Both the position numbers and the translations under genes were made by a program. From Nymphaea colorata (lineage: Eukaryota > Streptophyta > Magnoliopsida > Nymphaeales > Nymphaeaceae), in NCBI RefSeq assembly GCF_008831285.2, contig NW_022204507.1, positions 6,034,174 through 6,098,173 of the forward strand: a stretch of DNA of 64,000 bases. The letters run 5' to 3'. Below the pieces are notes generated by a model. The model had not been told where the DNA came from. It saw only the letters and a program-made list of their open reading frames with translations, and did not search any database. Shown in pieces: positions 46,552 through 55,500 of this stretch (its first letter is position 1; each line of letters begins with the position of its first letter).

Positions 46552-46601
46552 TGGTTGGGAGGATACTAGATTTGATCTAGAGAATTTCTAGAAGAACTTT
46601 T

Positions 46602-47528
46602 TCAGGTTATCTTTGGTGACAAAGTTTGGAAGGTTGACGTCTTTGTCTGGGATTGAAGAAGATCCCTTTTCCTTCCCTGGTCACCCCACAAGTTCCCAGC
46701 AGTGATCACGTGTGTGACCCAATTCCTGCAGTGAGTACACTTAAGTTTGCTGTGATTTTTCTGTGTGTCTGAGTGGTACCTTTGTATGCCTTGATTAGTG
46801 CCCAATTGTGAAATGCATGCCATTCTTTCTTGGCTGTCTTCTGTGGAGCCCATTTTAGGAGGGACGCTCATGACTCTTCGCCTTGACACCTCTCTCTAAA
46901 TCATTTGACAAACTGCGTTGAATTTTGACAGCAGCATAGTATTCAGGATTTGAGTCCTTATGGCTTCAAAGTCCTCACTCAATCCAATGAGGACCTTGAA
47001 GATTTGATCTTCTTCAAAACGCTGTTTGTAAATGACTCGATCAGAGGTCGCTGGTCGATACTGGAGGAGCTCATCATGTAGACTCCTTAGTCTCCCAATG
47101 TACCGCTGCACATCTTGGTCATGGAGGGTGAGATTGGCAATCTTGCATTGTATCTGGTATACTTGAGCAAGATTATTTTGCTCACTGTAAAGTTCTTTTA
47201 GAGCCTTCTATATTCCGTGCACGGTATCTTGATATGTAAACAGATTTGCTATGGATGGTTCCATAGAGTAGAGCAGCCACACCATAACCATGTCATTCTT
47301 TGATTCCCATTCATCATAGTTGGGAATAGTAGTGGCTGGAGCTTTGGTTTTCCCGTTAATATATCATACCTTTGATTTTCCACAAAGAACAAAGCGAGCA
47401 GCCTTCTCCCAACTCAAATAGTTTGCACCATTGAGTGTGGTGGAGGTAATTCTCAGGGTATTATGCTCAGTGGACTTGGCTCACTTGAATGTTTCATCTC
47501 TTGATTTGAGCTAGCAGCATCAGCCATG
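46602..47528 (-). pseudogene. copia element 5 gag (broken)
   Basis: gag appears to start at an ATG near 47528 (MADAASSNQEMKHSSEPSPL) and changes frame soon after. It continues as GANYLSWEKAARFVLCGKSK and NYDEWESKNDMVMVWLL, then as QRYIGRLRSLHDELLQYRPA ... KVLIGLSEDFEAIRTQIL (46896-47111). The zinc knuckle near 46720-46745 reads CTHCR and then shifts by one base, so the following H and C fall in another frame. Three or more frame breaks are present. Confidence 0.82.
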
Positions 47529-47989
47529 ATATTGGCCCTGCGGATTCCCAACTGAAGACAGTCTGGGTCGCAGGTGAGTCTCTCTGTTGCAGGAGGTTGC
47601 AGGGTCCTTTAGAAACCTGTGGAACTTGTAAATTCTGTATCTCTTCACAGGATTGTCCAAAAAAACTGAAAATTGGATAAAAAATACTAGACACGTGTCC
47701 AACGCCACCTTACTCAGCCTCTGAATCGCCTCCAGTCAAGAACGCGCTCCAGAGAAAGTCAGGCCTGGAATGCCCTGTCTGCCAAGCTTTGTTCCTGTGA
47801 CAGCAACTGCGGCACTTCTGAAATGCCGTTTTCTCTCTCAGCTCCTTAGCATGTTCTCCCGATATCTTCAGATAACCTTGCTAGATATGGTGAGGAGAAA
47901 GAACTGGGCAGTGTGAGTGGTGAAGAAATGCAGGATTTCTCCACTCCTTGTGGAGACGGTGGCAATGGAGGGTGTATTTTTGTCAGTGA

Positions 47990-48066
47990 CACCCATTTGG
48001 TGGGTGCTTTGCCAAGTTTGCTATACAGTTGGAAGTGGGGCAGGGGCTGAGGCAGTTGCTATCATG
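47990..48066 (+). pseudogene. armadillo-repeat-like gene, 3' part beyond the copia insertion
   Basis: The plus-strand frame reads HPFGGCFAKFAIQLEVGQGL + RQ, then a stop. This resembles the C-terminal HPF-C-A-RFA-QLEVGEGLRQ segment of plant ARM-repeat proteins. It lies just beyond the 5' end of copia element 5, on the same strand as the fragment at 41990-42873. The two pieces are best read as one gene split by the insertion. A TGA directly precedes the motif. The match is short. Confidence 0.45.
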
Positions 48067-48069
48067 AAA

Positions 48070-49300
48070 TGTTTGAAAAATGATAAATATTGAATTTTAG
48101 AAAATTTGGGGAGATTACACCTTCTAAGAATTTTCAAACTATTAGAACGTTGATTAGGAAATACTTGTTGCTCTTAAATTGTCGTGGAAACAAATTTATT
48201 AATTGAAAAATGTCGTTCTCATAGTTTAATAAAAAATGAATAAGTGCACGTGAGCAATGTGTTCCTTCAAGGGGTAGCATTGATTGTGAAGGTTCCATGA
48301 ATATGCCCAGAAAATTGATAAAGGATCATGAAACAATAGCTCTAGTGTCCAATGAACCTTCTATAATTTTGCTGTAGATATATGGGACACTCACAAAGTG
48401 TCTCTATTGCCAAATGCACTCTTAGCTCCTTTATAAACTAAAGGGCAAAACAAGGCACTGAGGGAGTTTATAAACTTAGTCCTATGCAAGACGGTGGGTG
48501 AGAAGATTACATCATCAAAACATAAAAGATGGTTGTTGTATATGAAAACACCCTTACTTTGAACCGGGTCCATATCTAGAACTTTGAGAACATTTTTAGT
48601 TGTAATAACTTTGGATTTGATGTATATTCAAACTCCGATTTTAACTATGCATTGGACTCAGATATTTAAATTTGGGTTTGGATATATAAATTCAGCTTTG
48701 TTTTATTTTGAGTTTACTATCCAATTGGATATATACCAAATTACTTGATTTTAAGACGATATGTTAAAAGTTAGGTTGTATGGGAAGAAAATATTTTTAA
48801 CATCCAGTAATTTACATATCCATTCCTCTCTCCTGTTCTTGTCTTGGGTCAGAAATTTTGGGCAGAAGGTTAGAGTTGTATCTTATTATCCAGTACTTGG
48901 TGCAAGACCCATAAATTGCCCAAGCCTGATATCTAAATATGCTTTGTGATTTTGAGAAAAGAAAAAAAAAACGAGATCACGTATCCAAATTTTTTACCTA
49001 ATAAAATAGGATAGATGAAAACCCGAGAAAAAGAAATCTGCAAACGTGAGAAAAGCAAAGTGTAGAAGATTGGGATTGAGACATTTTTCCCAGATTTTTT
49101 TAGCAGAAAAAATATATGGGACTTTGCTAGTGTGCAGAGAAGCCTATGGGCTCACCATAGCCCAAATCAGTAAAGCTTCTGATTGGAGGCAAACAAATGG
49201 ACCCTTAAAGATTTATTCTCTCATAAACTCAGCAACTTGAGAAATTTATTTTTCTGAGTTAAAAGAAAGTGAGAGTCTTGTTGTGTTTATGTACTCTCCA
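48070..49300. other. intergenic DNA, upstream copy of a CNL promoter region
   Basis: No coding exon assigned. Parts of 48756-49120 resemble 62440-62830 (for example tgtagaagattggg ... cccagattttttta here and tgtagaaggcttgg ... ccagatttattta there). They lie at about the same distance before the related CNL sequences at 49377 and 63299. It is probably the upstream region of a duplicated CNL gene. Confidence 0.45.
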
Positions 49301-49369
49301 CCACAGCAGTGGTGGACCTAATTAGAGGGGCACATGCCCACTTGCTCGCCTTTGTAAGTTTGATCTCTT

Positions 49370-49694
49370 CCTTAATTTGCCTAATTTCTTCACTTCTAAT
49401 TCTTTTCCTCCGCTCTTCCCGTCTACCAAGAAACAGGGGAGGTTGGCGTTAGTAATGGACATACTTGCAGGGGAGGTTGGCGTTAGTAACGGACATACTT
49501 GCAGAAGCGCTCTTTCTGTTATTTTGGAAGCCATCACCAGTTTATTGAAAGAAAAGGTCGGCCACATCTTGAATGCCAAAGAGGATCTCATCAACCTCCA
49601 GAGGAAGCTGGAACTATTGCCGGCTGCCCTCAAGGATGCAGGTCGCAAGCCCTTTTCCAGCAACAGGGGCGACAAAAGTCTAGACGACAGCTGA
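49370..49694 (+). pseudogene. CNL (coiled-coil NBS-LRR) resistance-gene N-terminal remnant
   Basis: The plus-strand frame contains LSVILEAITSLLKEKVGHIL then NAKEDLINLQRKLELLPAAL KDAGRKPFSSNRGD. This is the Rx-type coiled-coil start of a CNL immune receptor. It aligns with the CNL at 63299 (AISTATNLLKETKDYILNAK; KAIKDAD). A 34-bp tandem duplication at 49436-49503 falls in the first codons and shifts the frame. The original start is therefore lost, and the first 20-30 residues of the longest frame are not native. After 49694 a stop occurs and no NB-ARC domain follows, so only about 90 codons of coiled coil remain. Confidence 0.65.
49436..49503. repeat. 34-bp tandem duplication in the CNL remnant
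   Basis: ggggaggttggcgttagtaa + tggacatacttgca occurs twice in tandem (49436 and 49470) with one difference. The related region at 63301 has a single copy, so the duplication arose here. Confidence 0.95.
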
Positions 49695-50026
49695 AGGCTT
49701 GAGCATGGAAAAAGAGAGATGGATTCTTTAACATCATGGAACAAGGTAAGAAAGCCTTGGATCATTCTGCACACTTGCTTTAGAATTGTATTTAATTCGG
49801 TAAACCCACTTATTGCCCATGGGTTTTACATTTTTTAGACTACGCACCAAATCTCATGTTTCATTCTCTTCTTGTGCTTTAAATGAAGCAGCCATGGCAT
49901 CACACCAACATTGATGCTTAACGGCTTGACTAAAGGAGGATGGTTCCAAATCTTTAGAGATGACCACAAGAAGTGCTTTATGAGGTGTAGAGTTATAAAG
50001 GAAATTATGACTGTGTGCATACATGT

Positions 50027-50030
<4 letters not shown>

Positions 50031-50068
<38 letters not shown>
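50031..50068. repeat. (GA)n microsatellite
   Basis: Nineteen GA dinucleotides on the plus strand, just 3' of the terpene synthase polyadenylation signals. Confidence 0.95.
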
Positions 50069-50071
<3 letters not shown>

Positions 50072-50093
50072 AGAGAGAGATTACTGAATTTAA

Positions 50094-50116
50094 TTTATTA
50101 ATGTACCCATTTTATT
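50094..50116 (-). terminator. polyadenylation signals of the terpene synthase
   Basis: AATAAA occurs on the minus strand at 50111-50116 and again at 50094-50099, about 90-110 bases after the ancestral stop codon. This position is normal for a plant poly(A) signal. Confidence 0.6.
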
Positions 50117-50206
50117 ACATGATGATACATAGCATCATAAGTAGGATTCGGTTAATGGGCACCAACATGGTTGATAGAGTGGGAAACTGCGACACTGGTG
50201 ATTTGC

Positions 50207-52705
50207 TTAGGCACTTTGGATGGGCTTGGCAATGAGAGAGTAGACACGGTCCATGGACTCATGCTCCAGGAAACCCACTCCATCTTCATAGTCGTACATG
50301 CAATGGGAGACCCTCACAATGTTGAGAGCCACGTTCATGAAGGAACGAGAGAAGGCGGTTTATTGCTGCTGCTGCTGAGCAGAGAGCAGCTCCCTGTTCA
50401 GCCTCCTCCATGCATCCCTTAGCAAGTTTCTAATGTGCTGCCGTGCTTGCTCCTCCACTACCCTTGCCTTGTTCATATAAATCTGGACCGATCTAGGCAG
50501 GTTCCCTCTCCCAAATCCAACCTTCGATCAAGTGTTCAACATATAAAGAGAAGATCATCAGCCAATCAAAACAGAAAAACAGAATAAGAACATTGTCAAC
50601 TCAGAGGCTAATACTAGTTAACCAGCAGAAAATACACTAAACTAACCCTGGATCTCTGGAGGTCAGCCGAGAGACGAACTATCATCGATGACAAGTTGAT
50701 GATGTCGGACTCAGACTGCAGCTGCTGGATTGCTTGTTCCTCAATGTTTTGCGAGAGGAAGAAGTAAGCAGGGAGGAGAATAGGGCCGGTCATGGCTGCC
50801 CAGATGTTGCTCAAATATTCCTCTAGCCTTGGTGTCTGTTGGGCATGATGCCACCTTGCTTCAACCAAGTAAGCTCTGCACACACTCACCCACTGTCCAA
50901 GAGTAGAAGAGAGCATGTCAATTGGAAAGTGAAGCTAATATACTAATGTGATGATGTGAAGAGTAGAAGAAAGATTTGATAGAGAAAGTGTCATACCACT
51001 CTCCTCAAGTTTGAAGTGATATCACGGCCATGCCTCCTAAGAACAGTGTAGCTGATTTGGTTGGTTGTGTTGTAGACAGCCACATAGAAGACCCTCAGTG
51101 ACTGTGGCAGCTGCTCTGCTGCTTGAAGATCCCACCTGCGTATATACAATATACAACACCCACATTGGCTCCTAACGATGTTAAGCAGAAACTAGAGGCA
51201 GAGTTGCTACCTCTAATTTACCAACCATAATCATACTTTACCTCTCAACAACTTGCACAAAGCGTTCGAGCTCCTCAACAGACTGATGCTCGTCGAAGAT
51301 GTCCTCAATGGTGGCCATCAAGTAGGAGACCCTTGCGAGTTGCATCCTGTACTGTGAGAACTGTGGCCCATGCATCTTCCCCACTGCCACGAAGTAGCTC
51401 TCCACCAGCCTATCTCTGGCGAAGCTAATGTGCTCGTCCAAGCCCAAGTCCCTCCACCACCTGCAAACACCCAAAACAAAGGACTCATGGTTGATTATTA
51501 GTGGACCCAATGATGCAAACCAGCAACAATGTAACATACATGATATTCATTTCTGATATACATATATACATAGAATGACATTAGTTGCTGCATTATTATC
51601 AACTATTAACCAAGTTATTTAGGCAAAAGTGCAATAATGAATTGTACCCGGATAACTCCCTGAGCTCTCTTTGGTGGATTGTCTGCACCATGTTGAAGTC
51701 CGGCCTAGCAAACTCATGCAGCACTTGGCTTCTGCTGTCCGTCCTCTCGAATGTTTCAATATACTCTCGGGCCTCGACCCTGCGAACCCTTCTGTGGAGC
51801 AAAACCTGCAGAGCACGCTGTACCTGTCGAGACATCCTCTGTTCCATGTGGCTTATCCTTGCTCTAAGATGCTCTGAAGAGAGGGCTGTAGCTTCTTCCA
51901 ACTCAGTTTCTCCTTCACAGGCTAGTTGTGATGCTTCGTAAAGGCGCAGCAACCCTCTCACGTCCTCACAAAGATTCTCAGTGAACCGGCCAGACTGTTC
52001 CCTAAATCTACTAAAGCACTCTACCAAATGCAAAAAGAAACTTTAATGGTTAGTGTCAATTAACACATTTGTAATAGACAGTCTAGATTAAAAACTAATT
52101 ATTGAGTGAATATTTTGGAATTAATGCATGTTTATATACTGTATATGTATACCTGCAGAAACATAATAGCCATGTTGCCTCAGAATTCTGAACCGAAGTA
52201 AAGAAGAGTAGAGGTCCTCAAATCCTCTAGTGCTCGTGCATATGGCATCTAGCGATCGCCTGACCACAATCTCAAAGTGAAAGGCTACACCTAAACACGA
52301 TGAGCTCCAACTGAGCCACTTGCACAGTCGTTGATGTTATAAGTTGTCGGACTTCTCTTCTCAATTTTTCAACTCTGGTCCTTTGTGTTTTGATCTGCTC
52401 TCATTTTCATGCCTTTGAATTAGGATCACATCATAATACCAAAATAAACAAAATAATAGTGTCAAATAAGAGGTATGGAAAATTACTGATGTTGCGCTGG
52501 TAATGGACTGGATGAAGTCATAGTTCCATGTACTTGTCTGGTATCTGGAAGGCCTCCTTTGAGCAGTAGACCAACCGCAGCCCTCAGTCCTAGGCTCACA
52601 TCTTACAAGGGTGGTGCTCCATGGCTTGAACCCAGCCTTGGTATTAGGAGCAAGCCTGGGGGAAGTAACGAAAGGAGTGGAAAAGGAGGCAAGATGAGCA
52701 GCCAT
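50207..52705 (-). pseudogene. terpene synthase (TPS-b/monoterpene type), seven exons, disabled
   Basis: Class I terpene synthases ionise prenyl diphosphates and cyclise them. This one looks like a plastid monoterpene synthase. Exons are 52487-52705, 52153-52394, 51648-52020, 51242-51460, 50997-51135, 50647-50892 and 50207-50521, all with GT-AG borders and compatible phases. Lengths of 219, 373, 219, 139 and 246 fit class III TPS genes. The ATG at 52705 opens a Ser/Thr-rich transit-like peptide, then RRX8W (RRPSRYQTSTW, residues 50-60), STRGFEDLYSSLLRFRILRQ, RDR (FARDRLVES) and the metal site EDIFDEH (DDxxD with the first Asp as Glu). The second metal motif reads ADLQRSRVG, lacking the Ser/Thr and Glu of NSE/DTE. 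Exon 2 has 4 bases (52295-52298) where the family has about 15, an 11-base loss that breaks the frame. A TAA at 50360-50362 follows a CAG run and cuts off 51 still-in-frame residues. Confidence 0.88.
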
Positions 52706-52787
52706 TAGAACAGTGTGTGTATTTGTTGTTGAATGCTGAATGCTTTCACTGCCTCTCGGATGACTTAGCTCAGGATTGGTTTGGTAG

Positions 52788-52795
52788 TTTATATA
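52788..52795 (-). promoter_or_regulatory. TATA box of the terpene synthase
   Basis: TATATAAA on the minus strand, 83 bases before the ATG at 52705. A transcript would start near 52760 with a leader of about 55 bases. A CCAAT word (minus strand CCAAACCAATCC) lies near 52774-52785, on the downstream side of the TATA box, so it is unlikely to act as a standard CCAAT box. Confidence 0.55.
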
Positions 52796-52829
52796 GAGCT
52801 GCATCTGAGTGTCCATTGCATGTCTATAA

Positions 52830-53611
52830 TGGTTAGAGAATTTTAATTAGGTTCAATCTCTTAAAATATGGTGTTTGCGTAAGCTATAAATGTTTAATGC
52901 TATTTTCTTTGTATATAAATAGAAAGCATTAAACTATAATCCATTTATTTGGTACTTTTATTTTATAGATAGAATGCATTTTTTCTTCAAGTTTTTGATA
53001 TGCATTATAATCCGGCACTTATTAGCTAATGTTCGGCACTTAAAACTATTTTTATCAAAGACCATGTTTATTTTTTACATGCATTTGAGTAGTTGCACCC
53101 CTTCACCTTTAAGTGGTGCAACTTGTCTTTTCAACAATATTATGAATATGGTTTGCTAGCTTATAGAGAGCCGCAATCGAGCGCACATTGTGTGTCTATA
53201 TTGGTTAGAGAATTTCAATGAAGAGTAAAAACTTACATTGTGTTGCTTACATAAGCTATAGTCGTTTGACACACTTTCTTTGAGCGAAAATAAAATGCAC
53301 TAAAAGATGGTGTTTAAGTTATAATTCTTTGTATAAATGTAGAATGTATTCATTGTTTCAATGAAAATTTTAATGGGTTGGTGTCAGCAGCCGGCCCCAC
53401 CAGACGGCCCACACCAGCCACCATGTGTTTCTGCCTTTGTTCCGAGAGAAGCATGTAAGAGAAAAGAGGAAGAATGATGAAAACAAGTGGCAGACCCAAC
53501 TATCTTTCAGGCCTCTTTCACAAAAAGAACCACTAACCTCACTACTTGTCATAGAAGCTGCCAAAGGAGAAAGAAAGGAAGGAAGGACAAAGCTACCCCT
53601 TCAACCACAAT
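52830..53611. other. terpene synthase upstream region and intergenic DNA
   Basis: No gene recognised. Two diverged copies of a stretch (ttggttagagaattt at about 52830 and 53203, each followed by a cttacataagctata / gcgtaagctata word) show a local duplication of roughly 370 bp in the upstream region. Confidence 0.5.
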
Positions 53612-54001
53612 TAGGGATGTCAATGGATCGATCATAGTCAAATTGGATTTACCTTTAGCCTTATCTAATTCCAAATCTGGAATCCTATTTCACAAACTGA
53701 ATTTGATTTGAATATAATTTTTATATTCATATCTAAATACAAATTTTGAACTGAATTTGTCCTATTTTCAAAATGTAATAATATTAGATATAAGATATAT
53801 GCTTAATAACAGATCTGATTCAAATCCATATCCAAATCCAACCGGATGTTTATGTATATCCGAAAATCTGATTGGAAGCCAATTATTAAAGCTGATTTCA
53901 ATCCTACTTTTTAATAGGATATGTTTTTCTTTTTCATATCCGATTTCTTCTAAACAGATCGATTAGATTTTCTATCCAAAGCAGATATATAGGCATCCCT
54001 A
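53612..54001. mobile_element. short inverted-repeat element (MITE-like)
   Basis: It starts tagggatgtcaatggatcg and ends gatatataggcatcccta, so the ends TAGGGATG/CATCCCTA are inverted. The 390-bp interior is non-coding and rich in ATCTGAATCC-type words. TAGGGATGTCAAT ends occur in plant hAT-type MITEs. I could not confirm an 8-bp target duplication. Related but less complete tracts occur near 36.9-37.3 kb and 59.95-60.4 kb. Confidence 0.5.
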
Positions 54002-55184
54002 TGCGCAACTATTGACGCCAGTGGTTTGGATTCAGGGAGGACTTGGGATTCAGATGTAGACTTTACTTTTCAAAACTGAATTTGGATCCAAGAAGCATAG
54101 GATGCCAAATATGGACATAATCGGGTTGGATCTCTGTAGCACAAAGTAGACTTGGGCCTGAATATGGCATAAAACATAAAGGAACACAAATTTGAATTGT
54201 AATGGTACAATGCTTTTTTACTAGCTACAGTTCAAAATCAGGTCCATAATCAGATGTGTCCAACCTTGAAAATGGTTGGGGCGATTTTTTTTTTTGTAAA
54301 TTTTAATTATAAAAATATGTTAAATTTTTTCTTCTTTTTTTTCACTTTTCGTTCTCAAAGAGCAAACCTCGGTCATGGGGACCTAAGGCTTTGACCAACA
54401 AAATTATCGAGAGAGGGAGTACTGGAGGCAGGGGGGCCTGGTAGGGGCTGTATTTCTTATTGGTTTTCAAAAAAATAAAAAACGTTATTTTTAAATTTTA
54501 AATATTTTAGTTTATCCTGTATAAAATAAAATAAATATATTTCTGGTTCTGTAAAAATTTAGAAACTATAGTTTGGTTCCTACAACAAAAAATTCCTAGC
54601 TTCATCTTTGAGATCTCTCAACAACCCTCTACATAAGTGATAAAAAGAACTTTATGCACTTTTTTCTATAGTTTTCACCAATTTTTTAAAAAAAAAGAGC
54701 TTTGAAGTCCTTCCTTTTAGCCGAACAGAATAGAAACAAAGTTGCTACAATAATTATCACTTACTACCACAAGAAGTAAAATTGTGTCAAAGAAAACAAG
54801 CAGCTCATGCTGTAAAAGTCGTCACCTTCTTTTATAATGTGGTCGTGAAAAAACTCATGGCATTTCATTACACAGCAGAAAGTTTCCATTAGATTGTTGC
54901 CTTTGTGTGCATACTTTCTGGTGTGTCATATAAGGTTCCCAGTTGGCAGCTCGCTTTTTAATTATAACTATAGAATATTTGATCCACAAATCAGATTTCA
55001 AGAATCTTTTAAAATTTTATAGATTTCAGCACTGGAGCATATCCATGTCACTGGACGTGTAAAATATTTATATGTATCTTGGAAAGTTTCCCTAGAAATT
55101 GAGAATAATTATTAAAAGGGGAATGAACCTGAAAATATATAATCAATAATGTTTGGTCTATAGTAAAAAAAATTATTCTCTTAT
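54002..55184. other. AT-rich intergenic DNA, no gene recognised
   Basis: Poly(T) and poly(A) runs (54287, 54690) and AT-rich text. No motif or element boundary could be supported. Confidence 0.5.
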
Positions 55185-55500
55185 CACTGTCTTTGTGACT
55201 GCTGGATGCATTGGATTAAATTCATTTCACAACTGTTTTTTCTTGCTTTAGTTTGTATGAATACCTTTGTCTATCATAAAGAAAGTGATGTTCTCGTCAC
55301 TTTGTCTTTTCAACTGGTGAATATTATGGATTAAATTCATATCACAACTGCCTTTTCTTGCTTTAGTTTATACGAATACCGTTGGTCTATTGTAATAAAA
55401 ATGATGCTCTTGTCACCGTGTTTTCTTTACTGATTGATGGTTTGGATTAAATTCATTTCACAATTCTGCTTTTTGTTTGAGTTTATATGAATACCTGAAG
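55185..55500. repeat. 116-bp tandem repeat, nearly three copies
   Basis: ggattaaattcatttcacaa recurs at 55212, 55328 and 55444 (spacing 116 and 116). Each is followed by tttcttgctttagttt and atgaatacc words. Copies have diverged by substitutions, so the array is older than the 34.4-kb triplicate despite the same unit length. Confidence 0.88.

Larger units (their letters stand above)
42874..47880 (-). mobile_element. Ty1/copia retrotransposon, element 5 (one LTR, 5' end lost)
   Basis: A minus-strand copia element inserted in an armadillo-like gene. The 3' LTR is 42874-43353, with TGTTA/TAACA inverted ends. RNase H, reverse transcriptase, integrase, protease and gag follow rightwards to about 47530, then an untranslated leader of a few hundred bases. 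No second LTR or tRNA primer site was found before host-like sequence resumes near 47.9 kb, so the 5' LTR has been deleted. Protease and several active-site motifs are well kept, suggesting a younger age than elements 3 and 4. Confidence 0.88.

Noticed and set aside
50171-50422. 83-codon plus-strand frame
   Set aside because: It is antisense to the last exon of the terpene synthase, which explains its openness.
51585-51941. 118-codon plus-strand frame
   Set aside because: Antisense shadow of terpene synthase exon 3.
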